DNA of 64,000 nt, from NCBI RefSeq assembly GCF_018476905.1, contig NZ_JAHCVK010000009.1, forward strand, positions 1 through 64,000, in the 5' to 3' direction. The notes beneath the pieces are model-generated. The model saw nothing but the letters and a program-made list of their open reading frames with translations, was not told the DNA's origin and made no database searches. A program made the position numbers and the translations under genes. Position 1 is the first letter of the stretch. Each line of letters starts with the position of its first letter. Below are positions 55,237-63,099 of this stretch, in pieces. The stretch is from Geomobilimonas luticola. GTDB taxonomy: Bacteria > Desulfobacterota > Desulfuromonadia > Geobacterales > Geobacteraceae.

Positions 55237-56565
55237 ATGCAGTTCAAGAAATTCAACCTCCACCCCAACGTGACAGCCGGCGTCACTGCGGCGGGTTACG
55301 TGGAGCCCACGCCGATCCAGACCCAGGCGATTCCATCCGTCATGGAAGGGCGCGACGTCATGGGGCTTGCACAGACCGGCACCGGAAAGACGGCCGCCTT
55401 CGCGCTCCCGATCCTGCACCGCCTCATGCAGGGGGGCCGCGGCCATGTCCGCGCCCTCGTCATCGCCCCCACCCGCGAACTGGCGGAACAGATCCATGAG
55501 TCCATCGTCGCCCTGGGGAAGCAGACCCGCATCCGGAGCGTCACCGTCTACGGCGGCGTCAACATCAATCCCCAGATCGACAAGCTGAAACGGGGCGTCG
55601 AGGTGGTCGTCGCCTGCCCCGGAAGGCTCCTGGATCACATTGGTCAGGGGACCATCGACCTTTCCCGGCTGGAGGTGCTGGTCCTGGACGAAGCGGACCA
55701 GATGTTCGACATGGGGTTTTTCCCCGACATCCGACGCATCCTCAAGCAGCTTCCCTCAAAGCGACAGACTCTCCTCTTCTCCGCCACCATGCCCGACGAG
55801 ATCCGGAAGCTTGCCCACGAGGTCCTGACCGACCCGGTTACCGTCCAGGTGGGGAACACCGCCCCGCCGGTCACCGTCAGCCATGCCCTCTACCCGGTGG
55901 AGCAGCACCTCAAGACCCCGCTTCTCCTTGAACTTCTCCACCACACCGATACCGAATCGGTCCTCATCTTCACCCGGACCAAGCACCGTGCCAAGCGGCT
56001 GGGAGAGCAACTGGAGAAGGCCGGCTACAAGGCTGCCTCGCTCCAGGGGAACCTGTCCCAGAACCGGCGCCAGGCGGCGCTCGACGGGTTCCGGGACGGC
56101 ACCTTCCAGATCCTCGTCGCCACCGACATTGCCGCCCGGGGAATCGACGTTTCCCAGGTCTCCCACGTCATCAACTACGACATCCCCGATACGGCCGAGG
56201 CCTACGTTCACCGCATCGGCCGGACGGGGCGCGCGGCAAAAAGCGGCGACGCATTCACCCTAGTGACCGGTGAAGACGGCGTGATGGTGCGCACCATCGA
56301 GCGGAAGCTCAATGCGTCCATCGAGCGTCGGACGGTGGAAGGTTTCGACTACAAGGTGCCCGCACCACGCAAGGACACCGAATTCGCCCGCCCGCCGCGG
56401 CAACCGATGCCGGGCCGCAAACCCCAGGGAGACAAGAAAAAAAGCCCACACAGCGCGACCTCTCCTAAGCCGGAAGGCGCAAAGCCCCATGTAGCTGGCC
56501 GGGGGGGACAGCAGCCGGGGGCGCCATCCCGGACCCACGTCAACCGGGCGCGCCGGGGGAACTGA
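55237..56565 (+). CDS. rhlE: DEAD-box RNA helicase (RhlE type)
   Basis: A 442-residue protein with all helicase motifs: Q-motif (FNLHPNVTAGVTAAGYVEPTPIQTQ), AQTGTGKT (motif I), PTRELAEQI, VLDEADQMFDMGF (DEAD), SATMP, LIFTRTKHRAKRL, LVATDIAARGIDVSQVSHVINYD and HRIGRTGR. A basic, Pro-rich tail of about 70 residues follows, as in RhlE/DeaD relatives. It is likely to unwind rRNA or mRNA at low temperature. AGAAGGAAA precedes ATG 55237. Confidence 0.95.
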   Translation: MQFKKFNLHPNVTAGVTAAGYVEPTPIQTQAIPSVMEGRDVMGLAQTGTGKTAAFALPILHRLMQGGRGHVRALVIAPTRELAEQIHESIVALGKQTRIRSVTVYGGVNINPQIDKLKRGVEVVVACPGRLLDHIGQGTIDLSRLEVLVLDEADQMFDMGFFPDIRRILKQLPSKRQTLLFSATMPDEIRKLAHEVLTDPVTVQVGNTAPPVTVSHALYPVEQHLKTPLLLELLHHTDTESVLIFTRTKHRAKRLGEQLEKAGYKAASLQGNLSQNRRQAALDGFRDGTFQILVATDIAARGIDVSQVSHVINYDIPDTAEAYVHRIGRTGRAAKSGDAFTLVTGEDGVMVRTIERKLNASIERRTVEGFDYKVPAPRKDTEFARPPRQPMPGRKPQGDKKKSPHSATSPKPEGAKPHVAGRGGQQPGAPSRTHVNRARRGN

Positions 56566-56607
56566 CCCGGTTCAGGAACGTCGCGTTGAATGATTCGCTG
56601 CAGACAG

Positions 56608-56634
56608 AAAAGCCCGCTTTTGGCGGGCTTTTTC
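56608..56634 (+). terminator. Terminator after rhlE
   Basis: AAAGCCCGC / GCGGGCTTT stem with a 5-nt loop followed by T-rich sequence. Confidence 0.85.
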
Positions 56635-56693
56635 GTTGGCGGGGAAAGGCGCTCATTGCAGGTATCCTTTCCTCTTCCTCCAGTCAGTACCGG

Positions 56694-57329
56694 TCAGTGA
56701 ATGAAGCTGAAGAACGTTTTTGCTTCCCGTTCCGGGGGGGTGATGGTCCCTTTGCCCTGTTCCACCAGTTTCATCAGCCAGGCCATGTTCTTTCCCAGGA
56801 CCCGCATGATCTGTACGCCCTCCATGTCCTGAGTCACCTCTCCCGGCACTCTGCCGTGAATCACATTCCAGTAGTTCGACGCCGGCATCAGCATTTCGGC
56901 GTAGTTCAGGAAGTTGTTCAGCTGGTCAAAGGTCGGCAGGCCGCCGGAACGCCGCACCGCAACCACGGCGGCTCCAACCTTGTGGCGGAGCATGCTGTCG
57001 TTGACACTGGTTACGAAGAAGGCGCGATCAAGAAACGATTTCATGGTCCCGCCGATGGCGGAGAAATGCACGGGAGAGCCCAGGATGATGCCATCCGCCC
57101 GTTTCATCTTCTGGATCCAGGCGTTCACCTCGTCACCGGGCAGCACGCACTGCTCATTCTTGTTCTTCACGCACTGGTAACAGGCGGTGCAGCCCCGTAT
57201 CGCCTTGTTGCCCACATGCACAATCTCGGTCCCGATCTCCTCACTCTCCAGTTCCGCAGTCACCATCTTCAGCGCGTGCCACGTATTTCCTTCCTTGTTC
57301 GGACTGCCGTTAAATGCTACGACGTTCAT
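56694..57329 (-). CDS. Iron-sulfur flavoprotein / NADPH-dependent FMN reductase family
   Basis: A 211-residue flavodoxin-fold protein: VVAFNGSPNKEGNTWHALK at the start (FMN phosphate loop), IRGCTACYQCVKNKNEQCVLPGD (a cysteine set like iron-sulfur flavoproteins) near residues 45-67, and GIILGSPVHFSAIGGTMKSFLDRAFF. It probably transfers electrons between an Fe-S cluster and FMN. ATG 57329 follows AAAGGAGG. It is transcribed divergently from the GNAT gene. Confidence 0.88.
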   Translation of the reverse strand: MNVVAFNGSPNKEGNTWHALKMVTAELESEEIGTEIVHVGNKAIRGCTACYQCVKNKNEQCVLPGDEVNAWIQKMKRADGIILGSPVHFSAIGGTMKSFLDRAFFVTSVNDSMLRHKVGAAVVAVRRSGGLPTFDQLNNFLNYAEMLMPASNYWNVIHGRVPGEVTQDMEGVQIMRVLGKNMAWLMKLVEQGKGTITPPEREAKTFFSFIH

Positions 57330-57475
57330 ACGTCCTCCTTTGTCGTGGTATTGTTCGAATACCTTTTCTTGCGACAGCATGTGCACTATCATTGCTCATA
57401 GACGACATGACGTCAATAGTCATGCGAGCCCCTGCGATTTTCAATCTGCAGCGGTACGGCGAAAGGAGACCCACT

Positions 57476-58078
57476 ATGAACGATAGCAAGGTGATCACGG
57501 AGCACCTGCTGACCGGGACTGCTATTGCGGGCGTTCTGGACGAGCTGGCGACGCTCCGTCTCCATATCTTCCAGGAGTATCCCTATCTGTATGAGGGACG
57601 TCGGGAAGACGAGCTCACGTATCTGGAGACCTATGCCAAGACACCCGATGCCTGCGTCATTCTCGCCTGTGACAGGTCTGCCGTAATCGGGGGGGCTACC
57701 GGCATGCCGCTTGTCCACGAAGACACGCAGATACGCGGCGCCTTTGCCGATACACCACTATCGCTTGACGAAATGTATTACGTGGGGGAGCTGCTCTTCC
57801 GCCCCACCTACCGGAATTGCGGCCTGGGCCGGAAGCTGCTGGCCCGGCTGGAAAGCCACATCCGTTCTCTCGGTGGCTACCGCACACTCACCTGCGCGAC
57901 GGTCGAGCGACCCGATGCTCACCCTCTGCGCCCCCGTGACTACATCCCCATCACACGCTTCCTCGCCCGCACCGGTTTTGTTCGCCTCCCCGGCGTGACC
58001 ACGCACTTCACGTGGCGTGAGGCTGACGGTGTCAAACGGGATCACCCCATGCAGTTCTGGCTCAAGGAGCTGAGCTGA
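57476..58078 (+). CDS. GNAT-family N-acetyltransferase
   Basis: A 200-residue GNAT-fold protein. YYVGELLFRPTYRNCGLGRKLLARLESH near residues 100-127 is the acetyl-CoA pyrophosphate-binding motif A (R/Q-x-x-G-x-G/A). The preceding strand holds VILACDRSAVIGGATG; the final part ends HFTWREADGVKRDHPMQFWLKEL. The substrate is unknown. I start at ATG 57476 with GAAAGGAG upstream; the 54 extra codons before it lie in the flavoprotein promoter area. Confidence 0.85.
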   Translation: MNDSKVITEHLLTGTAIAGVLDELATLRLHIFQEYPYLYEGRREDELTYLETYAKTPDACVILACDRSAVIGGATGMPLVHEDTQIRGAFADTPLSLDEMYYVGELLFRPTYRNCGLGRKLLARLESHIRSLGGYRTLTCATVERPDAHPLRPRDYIPITRFLARTGFVRLPGVTTHFTWREADGVKRDHPMQFWLKELS

Positions 58079-58113
58079 TTGCTGTATGCAGTGAAGCGTG
58101 GCCGAACAACATG

Positions 58114-58146
58114 AAAAGCCCCCGTGGATTCCCTGCGGGGGCTTTT
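58114..58146. terminator. Bidirectional terminator
   Basis: AAAAGCCCCCG / CGGGGGCTTTT perfect 11-bp stem with an 11-nt loop. It serves the GNAT gene and the convergent DUF4197 gene. Confidence 0.9.
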
Positions 58147-58172
58147 CTGTCAGTTGCGGGATAGAACCGTTC

Positions 58173-58907
58173 CTATTTCCCGAATACTTTCCGTAACAGT
58201 TCCGTGGCCCTGGCGGCAGGGTCCGTCCTGATCTTCTTCTCCTCTTCCCCCAGCATGGTGAAGAGCCCGTCCACTGCCCTGGTCGTCACGTAGTTGTCGA
58301 TGTCGAACGACGTGCCGGTTACGAAGGGGAGCGCCCCGTAGTTGGCCATCATCCCTTTGTAGGCGCGGGTCGCACCGACCTGGTTCATGCTGTCGGCAAT
58401 GACTGGTTTGAAGGCGGCCTGGATTTTTGCGCCGGTTTTGCCCTTGAAATAATCCGTTGCCGCCGTGTTTCCCCCCTGGAGGATATTCCGCGCGTCCGTA
58501 AAGGTCATCTCCTTCAGGGCGCCGACGAAATATTCCGTTGCCATGGGGGCTGCTTTTTCAGCCGCCCGGTTCATCCCCAGGACGACGTCGTCCACCTGCT
58601 GCTGATACCCCATCTTGCCGAGCAGGTCGGTGACATTGCGAATCTTTTCCGGCATGAGGATTTTTATCGCCTGGTTGCCGAAGTAGCCGTCGGTCTGCGC
58701 CACGGCCTTTACTGCCCGGTCGGTGCCGGTGGAAAGCGCCTCCTTGAGTCCCTTGACGATCGTTGCATCATCGAGACCGGTCTGCTGTGCGGACGGAACG
58801 GACGGGATACCGAGTTCCCTGGACAGATCGTCCAGGAATCCCGCCTGGCAGCCGGTGCTGATCAGCAGAGACAGTGCAATTATGAGCGGAAAAGGATGTT
58901 TTTTCAT
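58173..58907 (-). CDS. DUF4197 exported protein
   Basis: A 244-residue protein. The signal peptide ([17 protein letters not shown]) has a cysteine at a lipobox-like position, but the -3 residue is Ser, so lipidation is doubtful. The body matches the DUF4197 pattern: [92 protein letters not shown]. It is all helical and of unknown function, widespread in proteobacteria. ATG 58907 precedes the leader. Confidence 0.85.
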   Translation of the reverse strand: MKKHPFPLIIALSLLISTGCQAGFLDDLSRELGIPSVPSAQQTGLDDATIVKGLKEALSTGTDRAVKAVAQTDGYFGNQAIKILMPEKIRNVTDLLGKMGYQQQVDDVVLGMNRAAEKAAPMATEYFVGALKEMTFTDARNILQGGNTAATDYFKGKTGAKIQAAFKPVIADSMNQVGATRAYKGMMANYGALPFVTGTSFDIDNYVTTRAVDGLFTMLGEEEKKIRTDPAARATELLRKVFGK

Positions 58908-59053
58908 GGTGTTCTCCTTATGGTGACAGAAAGTGCCATTCCGTACAGAATTGTCACTGTCATAGTATGGATCAGGCGGGACGATTTGCAAGGAAGGAAG
59001 TGAAGGACAGCCAACGCAAGGTGTGGAGGGGCAGATAATGTGGCGGTGATTGG

Positions 59054-60169
59054 CTAAAGATGCCCGGCAGACCTGTCGAAGAGCGCATCCAGTGTGTCGA
59101 AATCGAATGCCGTGTCGGCCAGGTTTTGCACGAGGGTGATTTTTTCCGTGTCCTCCGCGGTCAGCTTGGAGACGTCCTCGGTGATGAGCCGGTGAAGTTC
59201 CGCGGTGGTATGGCTCTGGGTGCGCAGGTAGGGGATGTTGCTCCGGTCGAGTATCTGCTGGGTAATGTTTCCGACCGGGATGATCCCCGGGATGACCAGC
59301 CCGACGATCTTTTTCCGGTATTCGGGGATGTGATAGAGGTTTGCCAGGGTGACCAGCAGTTCGTCGCGGCTGCTGGTGACGATGAGGAGCGACGAGTCCT
59401 TCAGGAGCTCGGCGACCCTCTGGGTGGATGCGGCTCCGATCTGGACATGGTTGATGATCCGTCGGGCATCATGGGTATTGCCGTGAAGGGGGAGGTCGAG
59501 GAGCACGGAGACCCGGTGGAGTGTGGGGTTGGCCAGGATGGGCTGGTAATCGAATCCGGACAGGACCTGGAACGGTTCAGGGGCAAAAGCCCGGCGCAGG
59601 TAGTCGAGTGTCCGTTCGCGTTTTTCGGGAATCAGTTTGTTCGCCAGGATAGCGCGGACTTCAACCCCTTCCTTTTCGAAGAGGGCCAGGTTCGCATGGA
59701 CGGAGTCCACCACGTTGCCGATGCCGCCACCGGTCACCATCAGCACCGGTGCATCGAGCATCCGGGCGATACGGGCATTGGACATGCCGATGACCGATCC
59801 GACCCCCACGTGTCCCGACCCCTCGATGATGAGAAAGTCGCATGTTTTCTCCAGTTCGGCGCAGGCGGCCAGTATTCGCCGTTGCAGTTCATCGGCCGGC
59901 AGTTCGCCGTCGATGGCCTTTCTGGTGGAGTCCGGGTGCAGGACCACCGGAGACATGAGGGGCAGATCCTTCGCCAGTCCGAACACCTGGGCCATGAGCG
60001 CAGCATCCTTGTCGACTTCGATACCGTTCATCACAGCCGGCTTGGGGCCCAGAGGCTTGATGAAGCCCAGACGGTCATATTTTTTCCGGGCCAGGTGCAA
60101 CAGAAAAAGGCTTGTCGTCGTTTTGCCGATGTTCTGGCCGGTCGCGGCAATGAAAATCTTTCGGGTCAT
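59054..60169 (-). CDS. BioD-like ATPase fused to a DRTGG domain
   Basis: A 371-residue cytoplasmic protein. Residues 1-210 are a dethiobiotin-synthetase-type P-loop domain: FIAATGQNIGKTTTSLFLLHL (Walker A) and FLIIEGSGHVGVGSVIGMSNA. Residues 215-330 fit a DRTGG domain (VQIGAASTQRVAELLKDSSLLIVTSSRDELLVTLANL). This is the N-terminal architecture of long phosphotransacetylases, here without the catalytic acetyltransferase domain. Such stand-alone proteins are probably sensors or regulators of acetyl-CoA/acetyl-phosphate metabolism, but no partner is nearby. Confidence 0.85.
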   Translation of the reverse strand: MTRKIFIAATGQNIGKTTTSLFLLHLARKKYDRLGFIKPLGPKPAVMNGIEVDKDAALMAQVFGLAKDLPLMSPVVLHPDSTRKAIDGELPADELQRRILAACAELEKTCDFLIIEGSGHVGVGSVIGMSNARIARMLDAPVLMVTGGGIGNVVDSVHANLALFEKEGVEVRAILANKLIPEKRERTLDYLRRAFAPEPFQVLSGFDYQPILANPTLHRVSVLLDLPLHGNTHDARRIINHVQIGAASTQRVAELLKDSSLLIVTSSRDELLVTLANLYHIPEYRKKIVGLVIPGIIPVGNITQQILDRSNIPYLRTQSHTTAELHRLITEDVSKLTAEDTEKITLVQNLADTAFDFDTLDALFDRSAGHL

Positions 60170-60274
60170 GGAATCCGCCTGTTAGCGAGAACTTTTCATC
60201 CCTTGCGAAGGTTGTGGCGTCTTTCTACTGTAAAAACGTTGTTATGAAAAAAGGCACGAATTTTGCTTTAAATG

Positions 60275-60309
60275 CTGGCGTTGAGCCAGTGGCTCTTCGA
60301 TAACGCCAG
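60275..60309 (+). repeat. Two-part hairpin upstream of the pseudopilin gene
   Basis: CTGGCGTT (60275-60282) pairs with AACGCCAG (60302-60309); inside, GAGCC (60283-60287) pairs with GGCTC (60291-60295). The rest of 60170-60456 is AT-rich without a gene. The hairpin has no T-run. It may be part of a leader for the gene at 60457. Confidence 0.5.
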
Positions 60310-60456
60310 AATTCGGTTGTTAACTGGATTGTGATTGGCAGTGGTGCATGGCACCCTGGACTTTTTTCTGATAAGTTTACTAAACAGGTTTGATTATACA
60401 ACCAACAGACTAGGAATGTCTCCCATGGATGAATCCCATGAATATTCAAGGAAAAT

Positions 60457-60969
60457 ATGATGGTATGTGACGGAAAAGAATTCCTCTGCCATGCAAGACC
60501 AATGACCGCCAGAGCACGGGATGTCTCTCCACTTGGCAGTCGCGGATTTACGTTGATCGAACTTATCATTGTCGTTGCAATTGTAGGTATCCTCGCTACG
60601 ATTGCCATGCCTTTGTATGGTCAGGTCAGGGAAAAGGCTAGGGTGTATCGTGCTGTAGCGGAGATACGCAACCTGGAAACGGAAATCCTCGCCCATTTCA
60701 CGGAAAAGGGAGTTCTTCCCGTTTCGCTGAACGACATTGGACGGGGCAGTCTCCTCGACCCATGGGATCATCCGTACGAATATCGGCAGGTTGCCACTGC
60801 TGGCGCACTGCTGCGTAAACGCTTTGGCATGGCTCTGAACACGGAGTTTGACCTTTACAGCAAAGGCAACGATGGGGCGAGTGCCGCACTCATTTCCGAT
60901 CCATCCAGTGCAGATGATGTTGTCCTTGCCAACGATGGTGGTTTTATCGGTCTGGCAGAAACTTACTGA
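60457..60969 (+). CDS. Type IV pilin-like / GspG-type pseudopilin
   Basis: A 170-residue protein with a class III prepilin leader: GSRG cut before FTLIELIIVVAIVGILATIA (residues about 31-50). The C-terminal region has LLDPWDHPYEYRQV, the GspG motif DPWxxPYxY, and FDLYSKGNDG, which resembles the Ca-binding tail of major pseudopilins. The leader is long, about 30 residues. ATG 60457 has AAGGA; an internal ATG at 60502 would still keep the cleavage site. No other type II secretion genes are nearby, so it is an orphan. Confidence 0.85.
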   Translation: MMVCDGKEFLCHARPMTARARDVSPLGSRGFTLIELIIVVAIVGILATIAMPLYGQVREKARVYRAVAEIRNLETEILAHFTEKGVLPVSLNDIGRGSLLDPWDHPYEYRQVATAGALLRKRFGMALNTEFDLYSKGNDGASAALISDPSSADDVVLANDGGFIGLAETY

Positions 60970-61132
60970 GGAAGTTCTTGCGTTGCGTAGTTTGTCATGT
61001 ATGTGACATTTTTTGTCGTAGAAATTTGGTACGCTGTGTAACAGCGACCTAAGAACGCCTGTGTCTGGATGGGCGAGAGAATCGAGTGGTAATCGCTCCA
61101 TCATCACCCCCTAGTGAGAAGGTGACTAAAAT

Positions 61133-62065
61133 ATGAAGTGCATCTGCCCGAAATGCCACGCAAAGATACAGGTAGTTTTGCCCCAAGTCCCTGAAGAGGG
61201 GACCACCTCCACATGTACGGAATGCAAGGGTCGTTTCCTGGTATATCAGGAATCTTTTGGCGCGAGGGCATTACGGAAAACGGGTGAAATTTCCTGCGTC
61301 CAGTGTGGTAATGAACTTGGCCCCTCCATCAGTTGTGCCCACTGCGGAGCCCTGTTTCCCGAATATTATGTTGTGCAGTCCGGTCTCAAGCGGACAGTCA
61401 GAAAAACGGCTACCATCAAAGAGGATGGTTCTTCTCTCCGACCGGCTAAAGCGAAGAGCACGTTACCTCTGCCAGGGCAAAAATCGTCACCTGCAGTAGT
61501 GCAACCACTTGAAAAATCTCCGAAACTTTTCCTGATGATAGTGGGCGTCATTGCCCTTCTTGCTCTGATGGTGGGGGGGGGGACGGTTTACAATAACAGG
61601 CAAAAGGAACAAAAATTCGCGAAAAATTACGTCGTGGCACTTTATGGTATAAAATCGGGGTCCGATATGAGCCTCGCGAAGTGTGCGAAGCTTTCTGCCG
61701 ATTGGAAAGCCAAACTGGATGGAGGGCTAAATTTCACTCCCCGTATCAGCCCGGAAGATGAGTCTGATATCGATACCGTGAAGAATGAAATTGATGCAGT
61801 GATGCAGAAACTGACTCAGCCACCGCGGAAGTATACCGCTGCCAACGAAAAACTGAATAACCTTTACGGCGTCTACACCAGGATGAATGCCAACGCCATG
61901 GCTCCTTCCTCCTCCTGGTCGAACTTCAACGATTCAACAAATAAACTGGAGAATGATTTCAATGCGGCGGCACAGGATCTCAAGTCAAATTTGCCGGAAG
62001 GACTAAAGGAAGAAGTACGAAACGTTGTGACGAGGTATAAGAGCCTTAAATTCATAATCGAATAA
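61133..62065 (+). CDS. Zinc-ribbon membrane protein with helical extracytoplasmic domain
   Basis: 310 residues. The N-terminus has a MJ0042/zinc-ribbon pair: CPKCHAKIQV...CTECKGRF and CVQCGNELGPSISCAHCGALFP, residues 4-75. A basic linker follows, then one membrane helix near 135-155 (FLMIVGVIALLALMVGGGTVY) and about 145 residues of helical, charged sequence with no known motif. The zinc part would be cytoplasmic. ATG 61133 follows AAGGTGACTAAAAT. It lies 163 bp after the pseudopilin gene and may be read with it. Confidence 0.75.
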   Translation: MKCICPKCHAKIQVVLPQVPEEGTTSTCTECKGRFLVYQESFGARALRKTGEISCVQCGNELGPSISCAHCGALFPEYYVVQSGLKRTVRKTATIKEDGSSLRPAKAKSTLPLPGQKSSPAVVQPLEKSPKLFLMIVGVIALLALMVGGGTVYNNRQKEQKFAKNYVVALYGIKSGSDMSLAKCAKLSADWKAKLDGGLNFTPRISPEDESDIDTVKNEIDAVMQKLTQPPRKYTAANEKLNNLYGVYTRMNANAMAPSSSWSNFNDSTNKLENDFNAAAQDLKSNLPEGLKEEVRNVVTRYKSLKFIIE

Positions 62066-62091
62066 CAGGGGGCTTGTCGAAGCAATTAAAA

Positions 62092-62130
62092 GGGGGGCTT
62101 GTCGCTCAATAGAGCGGCAAGCCCCTTTGT
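62092..62130. terminator. Bidirectional terminator
   Basis: GGGGCTTGTCGCTC / GAGCGGCAAGCCCC with one G-U and a 4-nt loop. Its first half, GGGGCTTGTCG, also occurs as a direct repeat at about 62069. It ends both the 61133 gene and the convergent gene at 62153. Confidence 0.8.
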
Positions 62131-62152
62131 GTTTTGCACGGTCTGTGCACGG

Positions 62153-62608
62153 CTACTTGTTGTGCCCTCTCCCCTTACCCTTGCCGGGACCATAGCCTGC
62201 CGGTCCGGCGGGACTGTTCGCCGGTTGGCCGCTCAGGACGAAATCACCCCGTTTGAGAGCATGGAATTCCCGCGATCCCGGCTTTATCCCCAGGCTTTTG
62301 GCGATCACGCCCCAACCTTTTCCCTGTTTGGACTGATAGACCTGCATGACCCTGTCGGGAGGGACGTTTGCCATCTGGCCCAATTGGTAGATCATGAAGG
62401 CGTCGGCTGGGTCTTTTACCGTGCCGATGACGGTGTTTACCTGGGCGCCGGGAATCCCGAACTGGGCACTGATCCGGCCGGCGAAACCGGAAAGGTCGGC
62501 CCTCGCCTGGATATTGAGGTTGGAGAGGAAACCGTCGAGTCCACCCGCTCCTGCTGCCGCGCCAGTGAAAGCCAGGACAGCCAGTGCTGCAAGAAGGAAT
62601 TTTTTCAT
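62153..62608 (-). CDS. Small exported protein of unknown function
   Basis: 151 residues. A signal peptide (MKKFLLAALAVLAFTGAAAGAGG) leads to a mature protein with LDGFLSNLNIQARADLSGFAGRISAQFGIPGAQVNTVIGTVKDPADAFMIYQLGQ and QSKQGKGWGVIAKSLGIKPGS, then a Gly/Pro-rich tail (GPAGYGPGKGKGRGHNK). The central part resembles proteins described as hypothetical in Geobacter-type genomes. ATG 62608 follows AAGGAGAAGAGG. No catalytic motif is visible. Confidence 0.75.
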   Translation of the reverse strand: MKKFLLAALAVLAFTGAAAGAGGLDGFLSNLNIQARADLSGFAGRISAQFGIPGAQVNTVIGTVKDPADAFMIYQLGQMANVPPDRVMQVYQSKQGKGWGVIAKSLGIKPGSREFHALKRGDFVLSGQPANSPAGPAGYGPGKGKGRGHNK

Positions 62609-62840
62609 CCTCTTCTCCTTATGAAAGTGGTTATGGCGAGAAGCCACGTTGGTTAAAAAAGAGTAGGGGAGTAAACGGGGAGAGTCAAGGAGAAAAATCG
62701 TGAAGTGTGGCGGCTCCCGCTCTGACGGACATACCCCTGCCCCGTGCCGCCGAGGAATTGAAAAGGAAAACTGTTTTCAAAAACTGCGGACTTCTGGTAT
62801 GATGTAACCAGGAAAGATGAAAGAGAGGGGGTTCGTACCA

Positions 62841-63037
62841 TGAGGACCAGTGATTATGACAGGGTATGCTACCTGACCGAGCAGAGGGACGAACGGATTC
62901 CTTTGAGAAACCTGCGTACCGGGCAGGTCGGTTATAGTTTCGGATGTACCCATGAAGGGGCGACTGTCCAGGTGAAGCTCGAGAGTGGTGAGCTGGATTC
63001 GTGGGGGATGGATGAGTGCAGTGAAGTGACCCACTGA
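62841..63037 (+). CDS. Small conserved protein (65 residues)
   Basis: Begins at the ATG around 62840 behind GAGAGGGGG. The sequence RTSDYDRVCYLTEQRDERIPLRNLRTGQVGYSFGCTHEG...QVKLESGELDSWGMDECSEVTH is compact, with three cysteines. It looks like a small soluble domain of a Geobacter-type family, but I cannot name a function. Confidence 0.6.
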
Positions 63038-63061
63038 CGGGTGGTGTGGAAGCGAAGAAAA

Positions 63062-63093
63062 GGGGGGAGGGGCCGGTGCGGACTCTCCCCCTC
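63062..63093 (-). terminator. Terminator (minus strand)
   Basis: GGGGGAG / CTCCCCC stem with a 15-nt loop. On the minus strand it is followed by CCTTTTCTT. It probably ends the partial gene at 63100. Confidence 0.5.
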
Positions 63094-63099
63094 TCATGT

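Noticed and set aside
61000..61132. A cyclic-di-GMP (GEMM) riboswitch before the zinc-ribbon gene
   Set aside because: The GCAAAG-type core and the flanking paired elements are missing.
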